The notes under the pieces were generated by a model that was given only the letters and a program-made list of their open reading frames with translations, was not told the DNA's origin and searched no databases. Shown one piece after another: positions 24,713 through 32,856 of a stretch of DNA of 64,000 bases. Position numbers and translations under genes: made by a program. Position 1 is the stretch's first letter. Each line of letters opens with the position of its first letter. The stretch covers positions 49,497 through 113,496 of the forward strand of contig CAKPGT010000003.1 in NCBI GenBank assembly GCA_934155185.1. The letters run 5' to 3'. Source of the stretch: an uncultured Bacilli bacterium (GTDB lineage: Bacteria; Bacillota_I; Bacilli_A; RF39; UBA660).

Positions 24713-26689
24713 ATGAATGAGAATAATATAGGAAACACTGATGAACTTGGCTTTGAAAATGCTAATTTGGACCAAAACATAAATGAATCTGTTCAAGGAG
24801 ATGTTAATATTTTAGGCGATTCTTCAATTAATACTAATTTAGACAGCACAGTAAATGATGCTAATACGCTTTCATTAGAAAATCAGAAGTATAATGATAC
24901 TTATAATGAACCACGAACTGAGTTACTCCCAGACGAAATAGGTAGAGTAAAAGATATTAGCGGTGATAAGGTAATAGTAGGTATTACATCTGATTTAGCA
25001 TATTCTAAAAATTTAGTTGATCATCATGTAGTATTTCAAGTAGAAAATGATCAGAAAATAGTTGGAACATTAACTAGCATAAACAAGGAAACAGCAGAGA
25101 TTCAACTAATTGGTGAGATAAAAGCAGATAGGTTTATAGCAGGAGTTTTAATTAAACCTCAAATTGGTAGTGTATGTCAAATTGCAAGTGAAAACGAAAC
25201 TAGTTTAATAGTAATTGATGGTAGTAATAATTCTACAAGTAAAGTCTTAGTAGGACAAATGCCTCTTTATAATAATGCACCAGCGTATGTACCAACTAAC
25301 ACATTTTTCAGTAATCACTTTGCAATTTTTGGAAATACTGGTTCAGGTAAGTCTTGCGGTGTTGCAAGATTACTTCAAAACGTATTTTTTAATACGAATC
25401 AAATTCCAAGAAATGCATGTATGTTTATATTTGATGCTTATGGTGAATACGAAAACGCATTATCTATTCAAAATAGTAGTATATTATTTAAAAGGTATTC
25501 TACCAACGTAAGGACTAATTCAAATACGTTAATAAAGTTGCCACTTTGGCTTCTTGATATAGATGATTTTGCGTTATTACTTGATGTTGATGACCCATCG
25601 CAACTTCCAATAATAGAAAAGGCACTTAGACTAGTTACAGTATTTTCAGGACCAGAAGAAGAAACAAAGATATATAAAAATGATATAATTGCTAAAGCAA
25701 TACTTGAGGTTTTATATTCAGGCGGTGCGGCATCACAAATACATGACCAAATATTTGCAATATTAACATCATTTAATACATCTGATCTAAACTTAGAATC
25801 TTTAATTGTACAACCGGGATATACGAGAACATTAAGACAATGCCTAATAATTGATAAAGAAGGTAAAATAGGTGAGATACAGTTAGTATCAGAATTTATA
25901 AAGAGATTTATTAATGATAATTTAAGACTAGAATTACCTGATGGAACTATACCATTTACACTTGAAAATCTAAAAGAAGCATTTGATTTTGCTTTAATAT
26001 CTGAGGGTATACTAAAGAGTGATAAAATATATGATAAAGCTAATGTTTTAAAAGTAAGATTAGATTCTCTAATAAAGAGTGAATACTCAGAATATTTTAA
26101 AGTTGATAAATATATTGACAAAGTTAATTTTATTAAGCAACTAATTACTGCGCCTAATGGTGGAAGAACACAAATAATAAATATAAATATTAGTTACCTA
26201 GATGATAGATTAGCTAAAACTATATGTAAAATATATTCAAAATTATTGTTTGATTTTACATCTAAACTTAGAGTAAGGGGATCGTTTCCTATTCACTTAA
26301 TATTAGAAGAAGCTCATCGTTATGTACAAAATGATGATGATGTAAAAATATTTGGATATAATATATTTGATAGAATTGCAAAAGAGGGAAGAAAGTATGG
26401 TGTTATACTTGGATTAATATCACAAAGACCATCTGAATTATCTGAAACTACAATGTCTCAGTGTTCTAATTTCTTAATTTTCAAAATGCAGCATCCTTAT
26501 GATGTTAAGTTTATTAGGGAAATGGTGCCTTACATAACAGACGAAATAGTTGAAAAAATGAAAGGTTTGCAGCCAGGTACTTGCGTAGCCTTTGGCTCAG
26601 CATTTAAACTTCCAACTATTATAAAATTAGAAATGCCAAATCCGCAACCAATGAGTCAAAACGTTGACATATCAAGATTGTGGTATTAA
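24713..26689 (+). CDS. HerA-like hexameric DNA-translocase-type ATPase (DUF87)
   Basis: 658 aa. Residues 1-70 are Asn/Asp-rich and look disordered. A small beta barrel (HAS-barrel type: EIGRVKDISGDKVIVGI, VGTLTSINKETAEIQLIGEI) follows, then the RecA-like domain: Walker A GNTGSGKS at 207-214, FIFDAYGEYE, Walker B region IHLILEEAHRYV near 531, EGRKYGVILGLISQRPSEL with the sensor/arginine-finger-like segment, and a C-terminal lid. HerA proteins pump DNA, with NurA in archaea or with defence nucleases in bacteria. No NurA or SIR2 partner is adjacent. It has its own promoter and terminator and stands just before the type VII secretion genes. Confidence 0.85.
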   Translation: MNENNIGNTDELGFENANLDQNINESVQGDVNILGDSSINTNLDSTVNDANTLSLENQKYNDTYNEPRTELLPDEIGRVKDISGDKVIVGITSDLAYSKNLVDHHVVFQVENDQKIVGTLTSINKETAEIQLIGEIKADRFIAGVLIKPQIGSVCQIASENETSLIVIDGSNNSTSKVLVGQMPLYNNAPAYVPTNTFFSNHFAIFGNTGSGKSCGVARLLQNVFFNTNQIPRNACMFIFDAYGEYENALSIQNSSILFKRYSTNVRTNSNTLIKLPLWLLDIDDFALLLDVDDPSQLPIIEKALRLVTVFSGPEEETKIYKNDIIAKAILEVLYSGGAASQIHDQIFAILTSFNTSDLNLESLIVQPGYTRTLRQCLIIDKEGKIGEIQLVSEFIKRFINDNLRLELPDGTIPFTLENLKEAFDFALISEGILKSDKIYDKANVLKVRLDSLIKSEYSEYFKVDKYIDKVNFIKQLITAPNGGRTQIININISYLDDRLAKTICKIYSKLLFDFTSKLRVRGSFPIHLILEEAHRYVQNDDDVKIFGYNIFDRIAKEGRKYGVILGLISQRPSELSETTMSQCSNFLIFKMQHPYDVKFIREMVPYITDEIVEKMKGLQPGTCVAFGSAFKLPTIIKLEMPNPQPMSQNVDISRLWY

Positions 26690-26707
26690 TTAAATAAAAA
26701 TGTATTA

Positions 26708-26746
26708 TAAAAACCTTTTCCATAGTTAATGTGGTTAGGTTTTTTA
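26708..26746 (+). terminator. HerA-like gene terminator
   Basis: AAAAACCT/AGGTTTTT 8-bp outer stem with a further CCA/TGG pairing inside and a T-run; isolates the HerA gene from the type VII operon. Confidence 0.7.
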
Positions 26747-26769
26747 TTTACGTTTTTTATTTGCAATAA

Positions 26770-26799
26770 TTGACTAAAGCTTGTTAAAAATGCTATTAT
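26770..26799 (+). promoter_or_regulatory. Promoter of the type VII secretion operon
   Basis: TTGACT, 18-nt spacer ending in the extended -10 TGC, TATTAT; about 57 nt before the EsaB-like start (RBS GAGGAGG). Confidence 0.7.
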
Positions 26800-26855
26800 A
26801 TAGATAGTAAAAGATAGTAGATGATTCTTTTACATAGTAATGAGGAGGCATATAC

Positions 26856-27110
26856 ATGTATTCTAATAAACTTTTAATATCTGTTGAAGTGCCGTCGATA
26901 GAGCAAAATTTTAACTTATTTATTCCAATAAATAAAAAACTTGGGACTATAAAGAAGTATATTACTGATAGTATTTTTGAACTATCAGGAAAAATACTAG
27001 AACAAAAAAAATACTCTTTTTTCGACATTGATACTGGGGTTAAATATGGAAGTAATGTATATGTAAAAGACAGCGGAATAAAAAACGGGGCAAGAATAAT
27101 TATGATTTAA
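26856..27110 (+). CDS. EsaB/YukD-type ubiquitin-like protein of type VII secretion
   Basis: 84 aa with beta-grasp pattern: KLLISVEVPSIEQNFNLFIP, a helix with KKLGTIKKYITDSIFEL, then YKDSGIKNGARIIMI-like C-terminal strands. This matches YukD/EsaB, the small ubiquitin-like accessory factor encoded in T7SSb loci of Bacillus and Staphylococcus. First gene of the operon, 13 nt before the first WXG100 gene, with GAGGAGG as RBS. EsaB is cytoplasmic and needed for secretion or its regulation in S. aureus. Confidence 0.82.
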   Translation: MYSNKLLISVEVPSIEQNFNLFIPINKKLGTIKKYITDSIFELSGKILEQKKYSFFDIDTGVKYGSNVYVKDSGIKNGARIIMI

Positions 27111-27123
27111 GGAGGTGAAAAAA

Positions 27124-27405
27124 ATGGCAGATTTAAAAATTAATTATGCTAATACAAGAAGTGCAGGTAACACTGTTAAACAAAAATCATCAGAGTTTTC
27201 TGATTTATTAAAGGCAATTCATGAACAAAATGAAGAATTAAAATCTCACTGGCAAGGTGCTGATGCGGATAGCTATACAAAAAAAATATCAGAACAAGAA
27301 CAAGTTATGAAAAACCTAAAATCAGCAATGGATGAAATGGGTGAGTATTTAGTTAAAGTTGCTAATGCTTATGAAGAAGCAATGGAAAGTAACAAAATAA
27401 ATTAA
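27124..27405 (+). CDS. WXG100 family protein (EsxA-like) 1
   Basis: 93 aa from ATG 27124; GGAGG at 27111 sets this start and rules out the GTG at 27115. Helical hairpin with the turn motif W-Q-G (HWQGADADSY) and an acidic amphipathic second helix that continues to EYLVKVANAYEEA. The typical YxxxE-type signal region appears as YEEAMES. Small secreted substrate and probable activator of EssC. Followed 21 nt later by a second WXG100 gene. Confidence 0.88.
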   Translation: MADLKINYANTRSAGNTVKQKSSEFSDLLKAIHEQNEELKSHWQGADADSYTKKISEQEQVMKNLKSAMDEMGEYLVKVANAYEEAMESNKIN

Positions 27406-27426
27406 TATTGATAAGGAGGATTACAT

Positions 27427-27720
27427 ATGGGAACAGAATTTTCTGGTTTATCATACGCGCAAATAAGAGGGATAGCTGCAACTTTGAAGTCAAAAGCTAC
27501 CTCTATGCAAGGAATACTAAATGAAGTTAAAACAGAGTTTGATAAAATAGGTGGAGATGACACTTGGAGTGGAACATCTGCAGGAGCAGCAAAAGAACAA
27601 TTTGATGCACTTTCAGCAAAATTTCCAGAATTTTATGAAGCAATAACTTCTTGCTCTCAGTATCTTGAGAGAGTAGTTCAAAGCTATGAAGCTGTTGATG
27701 CTAAAATTAAAGGAATATAG
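27427..27720 (+). CDS. WXG100 family protein (EsxA-like) 2
   Basis: 97 aa, RBS AAGGAGG. N-terminal helix SYAQIRGIAATLKSKATSMQ, turn W-S-G (DDTWSGTSAGAAKEQF), second helix with QYLERVVQSYEAVDAKI. Closest in character to canonical EsxA. It may pair with protein 1 or form a homodimer. A terminator or attenuator hairpin sits directly behind it, so these two proteins can be made in excess over the rest of the operon. Confidence 0.9.
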   Translation: MGTEFSGLSYAQIRGIAATLKSKATSMQGILNEVKTEFDKIGGDDTWSGTSAGAAKEQFDALSAKFPEFYEAITSCSQYLERVVQSYEAVDAKIKGI

Positions 27721-27746
27721 TTATTAGAGCACTAAAGCTCTTTGAC

Positions 27747-27776
27747 AAAAAAGTGTTATTAAAATAGCATTTTTTT
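27747..27776 (+). terminator. Internal terminator/attenuator in the type VII operon
   Basis: AAAAAAGTGTTAT pairs with ATAGCATTTTTT around a short loop (12-13 bp with two G-U pairs) and ends in T's. A smaller AGAGC/GCTCT hairpin precedes it at 27726-27741. Confidence 0.6.
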
Positions 27777-27807
27777 GTGAAACAGATTTAGAAAGGCAAG
27801 ATGATAC

Positions 27808-28092
27808 ATGAAGATAAAGGCTTCAAGTGAACTGGTAAAAAGTGCAAGTTTAATTAATGATCGTTTTAGTGAAATATATAAGAGTATTGATACGATTCAG
27901 AACTATATTGGGCAGACAAATAAGGTTTGGAAAGGAACAGACGCTGATTCTTTTACAAAGAAATATAATGAAGAAGTAATACCTAATTTAAGAAAATTTA
28001 AAAGTTCTATGGAAAAATATGTGACGTTTTTGTCAAAGGTTTATCCTGTTTATAAAGCACTGGACGAATATTATGACAAACCCATAAATTGA
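27808..28092 (+). CDS. WXG100-like protein 3
   Basis: 94 aa, AGAAAGGCAAG as RBS. Two helices around a W-K-G turn (VWKGTDADSFTKKY), with basic residues in helix 2 and a C-terminal DEYYDKPIN. More divergent than the first two. First of three consecutive small helical proteins placed right before the large effector, where T7SSb loci encode effector-specific targeting partners (Lap-type). Confidence 0.75.
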   Translation: MKIKASSELVKSASLINDRFSEIYKSIDTIQNYIGQTNKVWKGTDADSFTKKYNEEVIPNLRKFKSSMEKYVTFLSKVYPVYKALDEYYDKPIN

Positions 28093-28106
28093 TTGGAGTG
28101 ATTATT

Positions 28107-28394
28107 ATGTATGCAAATTATGATGGAATGAATGAGCTACGTGAACGTTTAGACTCTGAAATAGATAAGATGGTTAAAAATATGAAAGATGCTAAAGATT
28201 TAGTTTCAAAGCTTGATAATAATGATTACTGGGATGGGAATGGATTTAACAGTTATAATGAAAAATTTAATAAACTAGCTATGAATTTTAATTCATTTTG
28301 TAATGATATCCAAAAGCTTAATAATAACATCAAAGTTGCAATTTCAAATTATCAGGAAATAGATAAAAAAGTTGAAGGAAGCATAGGTACATAA
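28107..28394 (+). CDS. WXG100-like protein 4
   Basis: 95 aa from ATG 28107 (MYANYDGMNELRERLD), chosen for GGAGTGA upstream; an earlier in-frame start at 28089 would overlap the previous stop. Helical hairpin with W-D-G turn (DYWDGNGFNSY). Candidate partner of the effector, as for the flanking small proteins. Confidence 0.72.
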   Translation: MYANYDGMNELRERLDSEIDKMVKNMKDAKDLVSKLDNNDYWDGNGFNSYNEKFNKLAMNFNSFCNDIQKLNNNIKVAISNYQEIDKKVEGSIGT

Positions 28395-28396
28395 TT

Positions 28397-28825
28397 ATGG
28401 CATATGAAAATATAGATGTTAATAAGTTGAAAACTGCACTAAGTACAATAAATAATATTAATAATTCAAAGATAGACAACTTAGTACAAAAAATGGACTC
28501 GGAGCAGTGGCAAAGTCCTGTAAGAAGCAGACTTCAAACTGCACTTTCAAACATATCAAAGCAATATGCAAGTTTAAAAAAAGATATAGATACTTATAAA
28601 GAAATTGCAAATCATATTGAAAAATATAATCGTGCTAAAAGCGATTATGATAGATTAAATGACGATGTGAATTATTACAATAATAAATTAAATAGTTTAG
28701 ATGAAAATTCTAGCTTTTATGAATATAATAAAAGTTATTTTAAGTCGAAGCTAGATAATAATGTTTTGGCTAGAAATAATGCTAGAGCTAGTATGAATGA
28801 AATAGAAAAAAAGATTAATTTGTGA
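28397..28825 (+). CDS. WXG-like helical protein 5
   Basis: 142 aa. The first 75 residues form a WXG-like hairpin with the turn written W-Q-S (EQWQSPVRSRLQTAL); the rest is a long coiled coil rich in Asn, Tyr and Lys (YNRAKSDYDRLNDDVNYYNN). It begins 2 nt after the previous stop without a strong RBS, so translation is probably coupled. The C-terminal coiled coil is extra compared with plain WXG100 proteins. Confidence 0.65.
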   Translation: MAYENIDVNKLKTALSTINNINNSKIDNLVQKMDSEQWQSPVRSRLQTALSNISKQYASLKKDIDTYKEIANHIEKYNRAKSDYDRLNDDVNYYNNKLNSLDENSSFYEYNKSYFKSKLDNNVLARNNARASMNEIEKKINL

Positions 28826-28835
28826 GGAGAAAAAG

Positions 28836-29144
28836 ATGAATAATAATGTTAATTTAGGAAAATATTTGCCAATAGGAACTGTAGTTCTTTTGAGAGGTGG
28901 AAAAAAAAGACTTATGATTACGGGCTTTTGTTCTTTAGCTGAGAATGATAGTTCAAAATTATACGATTATAGTGGTTGTTTATATCCAGAAGGAGTAATT
29001 GAAAGTAAAAGCATGGCTTTGTTTAATCATAATCAAATAGAAAAAATATTCTATTTAGGATACTCTGATTTAGAAGAAAAAAACTTTAAGAAGGAATTAG
29101 TTACAGAGGTTGCAAAACTAGTTCAAGATCAAGAAAATAACTAA
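28836..29144 (+). CDS. DUF4176-type protein of the type VII locus
   Basis: 102 aa, RBS GAGGAG. The pattern KYLPIGTVVLLRGGKKRLMITGF, then DYSGCLYPEGVI, then FNHNQIEKIFYLGY matches DUF4176, small beta-rich proteins encoded beside LXG-type effectors in T7SSb loci. Precise function not established; a role with the effector or its chaperones is the usual reading. Confidence 0.72.
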   Translation: MNNNVNLGKYLPIGTVVLLRGGKKRLMITGFCSLAENDSSKLYDYSGCLYPEGVIESKSMALFNHNQIEKIFYLGYSDLEEKNFKKELVTEVAKLVQDQENN

Positions 29145-29177
29145 GAATATAAATAATAACAAGGAGGTGAAATTTTT

Positions 29178-32100
29178 ATGGGACTGTATAATTTAACTAG
29201 AATAGAGGGATGGTACGAAGATTTCACCGACTTAAAAAATCGATTTAACAATGACTATTATCAAGATTTTAAGAGTAGTTATTTAAGAAAGTGCCCTAAT
29301 CAATTAGTGTCAAAAATGTATTTAAATTTGCAAGAAAAGTATTTTAAAATACGTGAATTGTATAAAAAAGTTGATACAGTTTGGAGTGAATATATAGTTG
29401 ATTTAGAAAACACAGATAATAGATTAGCTGGGCAAAGTGGAAGTGTTAGTGCGTCAACTGTATCGTCATTATTGTCTAAAATGCCACAACTAAATGATAC
29501 TCAGTATAGCTTATCTAATTCTGGAGGCCAAAGCAAAAACGCAGTACTTGAAATTGGGGAAAAAATTCTTTCAACGGGTGCTGTTGTTACAACTACCGTG
29601 TATAGTGGTTTATTTAAATTAAGAGAAAAATTTCAAGATGGTGCATTATGGCTTGTAGCAACTGTTACTGCTCCGGTTGTTTCATTGTTTAATAAAGAAG
29701 CTGGGGAAAAATATAAAGAAGCAATGATGGATGCAATTGCTGTAGATAGGGTTGCAGAGGCAAATAAATATTTTTATGAAAATACTAAAGTTGGAAAATA
29801 CATTAATGAAAAATCTTACTTAAAGTATGATAGTGAATTTGCAAAGAAAATGCAAAATTATTCAGAAAAAGGCTTTGAAATTGCAGCAGCAACTGCATTA
29901 ACCGTAGCAACTGGTGGACTTGCTGCACCTGTATCTGCTCTACTGGTTGTGGGTACTGGCTTTGCTATTGGAGCAGGTGAAAAAGCAGAGGAAAATTATC
30001 AGCAAGAAGATAGAAGTTTTTATGGGGACGCTGGTGAAATTGCATTTGCAGGTTTAATCAAAGGAATTGAATTCTATGGCACTGGAAAGACGGGACAGGG
30101 AATTATTACTGCAGCCAAAGCAGTTGCAAGTTCTGGAGGTATAAAATCTATATCTACGGTTGCAAAACAATTATTTACTAAAAGTGGAAATAAAAAAATC
30201 ACTATGAAATCACTATTTAAAAAAGCGTCAGAAACGTTAAAAACAGCTTTATCAGATGTGGATACACATATGGATTCGCTTAGCGCAGCAGCGGATAATA
30301 TAACTTATAGTAAAGAAGAGGGTATAAAGGTTAATTGGAAAGGTTTTGCAAAAAAAACTGTTAAATATTTCATTGCCAATTGTTGTTCAGCATTTGTTAG
30401 CAATCTATATGCACCACCAAAGACAAAAGCAGATAATGGTATAGAGAAATTTAAAGGTACAAAAAGTACATCAGCTGACGATTTAGAATCATTAAAAAAA
30501 GAATATAATGAGTTACTAGCCAAATCAAAAGAAAAATGGTTTATAGATGCAAAAGATGCTATGGATAATGGCTATGCTTGGAAGTTAGATGATATTAAAT
30601 CAGCAGATGATATTGCAAAAAGAATGAATGAAATAGAAAAGGCCCTTGGCATAGATAGCCCAAAAGTTAATGTAAAAGGAATAGAATCAGGAAGTACTCA
30701 TAAATCTGATTTAGAACAACTAAAAAAAGAATATAATGAGTTATTAGCTAAGTCAAAAGAAAATTGGTTTATAGATGCAAAGAATGCTATGGATAATGGC
30801 TATGCTTGGAAATTAGATGATATTAAATCAGCAGATGACATCTCAAAAAGAATGGATGAAATAGAAAGAATTTTGTATAGTGATTCAAAAAATTTGACTA
30901 GTTCAGCTTACCCTGAAGCATTTAGTAGAAAATCATTAAGTAATATGACAAATTATGAGGTACATAAGTCATTAAGTGACATGGATATTGTTATTAAAAA
31001 TATAGAGTCAAAATATCCGGGTGAGGGAGTACGTCGCTTAGAAGAATATTTAAAAACTGGTAATATAAATATGATTACATCTCTTGGTGGTTCTAGAAAC
31101 TATGTAGCTCAATTTGAACCTGATTTTATTGAATATTATCTTAAAAAAAGATATAATATTGATGTAAAAGTTAGTTCATCATTCTATGATTTAAATCAAA
31201 CAGTACGTAGTGGTACATTAAAAAGTAGTAGTAATGAAGAATTATATAGTTTCTTTTCAAATAACGGAAGTTCATTAAATGAAACATATGGTGCTGATCA
31301 AGGTGGAATAGATAAGCTATGTGATTATTATTTAAATGGAACAAGGTATTCTTGCTCTGAAGCCAAGGAGATAGCGAATTCGTATAAAGAGAGAGGATTG
31401 CCTTTACCAAAATTTAAAAAAGAGGCTGCAGTAGAAGAATACTTTACATTAAAAAATAAGTTAGTTTCAAAGGGATTAACTAGTGCTCAAGCCTCTGTTA
31501 TATTATCAAGTTTTGATGATGTTGGCGCGTGTACTTATGCTGGAAAAGCTAATTCAATCTTTTTTAAGTTTTCAGATAATCCAGAACTATTTGAGAAAAA
31601 ATTTGGCTTTCCAATGTATAAAATAGATAGTAATGGGCGTAAGGTTCTTAATTCAAATGAACTTTTATTAGATATGTATATGCATATAAATGATATATCG
31701 AATGGTGGAATGTTATTTACGAAAGTTAACGATTCATATGTTTTAAATTGCAGTGATAAAATTGATGTATTTGGCAGAAAAATGCTTGATACCGAGCATC
31801 AGGTTTATCTTTCTAATTTTGGCGGTTCAAATGACTATGCTTTAAATAATTATTTAAAATCTAAAAATTTAAAGTGGGATTCTTATAATTTGATTTCAAA
31901 TCCTTCTGGTAAAAAATTAAACACGTCGGAATTAGTTGACTACGTTAATGCAATCTCTTCCAGTATTGAAGATGGAAAGGCAGTACAAATGAACATCTTC
32001 TCTTCTGACAATAATATTACCATGCATTCAACAAATCCGGGTTCCTATAGTAGTAAATCAACAGATTCATGGATAAAAGAAATAGTAAATGAAAATGGCA

Positions 32101-32270
32101 AAATTGAAAAGAAACACAGTGGTCATGCAGTAATGATTACCGGAATAAAAAATGATGGTTTTACAGTTAGTTCTTGGGGTCAGGAATATAAGATTTTGTA
32201 TAATGATTTAATAAATGGAGGAGAATTTAACATAACAATAGATAATGTTATTGATCCTGTAGTTAGTTAG
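29178..32270 (+). CDS. Large type VII secretion substrate with C-terminal papain-like protease domain (candidate toxin)
   Basis: 1030 aa, RBS AAGGAGGTG. A helical N-terminus of about 110 residues carries a Trp (KKVDTVWSEY). Hydrophobic Gly/Ala-rich segments follow (VATVTAPVVSLF, ATALTVATGGLAAPVSALLVV) near 155-260. Two repeats of about 58 residues lie at about 435-490 and 511-570 (KKEYNELLAKSKE.WFIDAK.AMDNGYAWKLDDIKSADDI). The C-terminal 270 residues look like a papain-fold enzyme: Cys785 in DVGACTYAGKAN, His983 in HSGHAVMITG, then SSWGQEYKILY. There is no Sec signal. It lacks a clear LXG domain, so it may be a different substrate class. Protease or related transferase activity is inferred from the Cys/His order only. 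Confidence 0.7.
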   Translation: MGLYNLTRIEGWYEDFTDLKNRFNNDYYQDFKSSYLRKCPNQLVSKMYLNLQEKYFKIRELYKKVDTVWSEYIVDLENTDNRLAGQSGSVSASTVSSLLSKMPQLNDTQYSLSNSGGQSKNAVLEIGEKILSTGAVVTTTVYSGLFKLREKFQDGALWLVATVTAPVVSLFNKEAGEKYKEAMMDAIAVDRVAEANKYFYENTKVGKYINEKSYLKYDSEFAKKMQNYSEKGFEIAAATALTVATGGLAAPVSALLVVGTGFAIGAGEKAEENYQQEDRSFYGDAGEIAFAGLIKGIEFYGTGKTGQGIITAAKAVASSGGIKSISTVAKQLFTKSGNKKITMKSLFKKASETLKTALSDVDTHMDSLSAAADNITYSKEEGIKVNWKGFAKKTVKYFIANCCSAFVSNLYAPPKTKADNGIEKFKGTKSTSADDLESLKKEYNELLAKSKEKWFIDAKDAMDNGYAWKLDDIKSADDIAKRMNEIEKALGIDSPKVNVKGIESGSTHKSDLEQLKKEYNELLAKSKENWFIDAKNAMDNGYAWKLDDIKSADDISKRMDEIERILYSDSKNLTSSAYPEAFSRKSLSNMTNYEVHKSLSDMDIVIKNIESKYPGEGVRRLEEYLKTGNINMITSLGGSRNYVAQFEPDFIEYYLKKRYNIDVKVSSSFYDLNQTVRSGTLKSSSNEELYSFFSNNGSSLNETYGADQGGIDKLCDYYLNGTRYSCSEAKEIANSYKERGLPLPKFKKEAAVEEYFTLKNKLVSKGLTSAQASVILSSFDDVGACTYAGKANSIFFKFSDNPELFEKKFGFPMYKIDSNGRKVLNSNELLLDMYMHINDISNGGMLFTKVNDSYVLNCSDKIDVFGRKMLDTEHQVYLSNFGGSNDYALNNYLKSKNLKWDSYNLISNPSGKKLNTSELVDYVNAISSSIEDGKAVQMNIFSSDNNITMHSTNPGSYSSKSTDSWIKEIVNENGKIEKKHSGHAVMITGIKNDGFTVSSWGQEYKILYNDLINGGEFNITIDNVIDPVVS

Positions 32271-32278
32271 GAGGTATT

Positions 32279-32836
32279 ATGAGAGAAATTGATAATTATA
32301 AGTATATGTTTTTTAAAGAAGTGTATAACACTATAAATCTTAAAAGTGTGGAACAGAAAATGTTAGGTGATAATATAAAGCCACTTGAAGTAATAAAAGA
32401 TGATAAATATGATGTAATTTCAAACTACTTTTTCTTGCTAAATGTTTTTAACATTGAGGCCTTGTCTAAGGAACAGTTACAAGATTTTTATACGTACTTT
32501 TCTAAAGATATTAATTCTTTAAATGAACAAGAACTCCAAAAAACAAGAGAATTTATAAATGAAACTTATTCTACGGTATTGTTTCCTAAGACTGATAGTA
32601 AATACGTATATTATGGTCCAATTAATGATGACTATTTATGCCCAAGAGATGCTATTGTAATAGGATTATACTATGATGCTTTTGGGGAATATGGCGATTT
32701 TGAACTAGAAAATAAACTAGCAGATATTATTAATTATATTCAGTTCTCATTGGATAAAAAGAATTATAGTAAAATTGCTGTTATACCATTTAATCAAATT
32801 ACATTAGAAAATAGAATTAGTAGTTTAAATAAATAG
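32279..32836 (+). CDS. Hypothetical protein behind the effector, candidate immunity protein
   Basis: 185 aa, GGAGG 8 nt after the effector stop. Soluble and probably helical (ALSKEQLQDFYTYFSKDINS), with a central acidic/tyrosine stretch (YGPINDDYLCPRDAIVIGLY, FGEYGDFELENKLADII). No signal peptide or membrane helix, so cytoplasmic. Family not recognised. Its place directly after a toxin-like effector and before essC is where specific immunity proteins are found in T7SS loci; this is the only evidence for that role. Confidence 0.5.
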   Translation: MREIDNYKYMFFKEVYNTINLKSVEQKMLGDNIKPLEVIKDDKYDVISNYFFLLNVFNIEALSKEQLQDFYTYFSKDINSLNEQELQKTREFINETYSTVLFPKTDSKYVYYGPINDDYLCPRDAIVIGLYYDAFGEYGDFELENKLADIINYIQFSLDKKNYSKIAVIPFNQITLENRISSLNK

Positions 32837-32856
32837 CATTATAAGGAGTGAATAAA

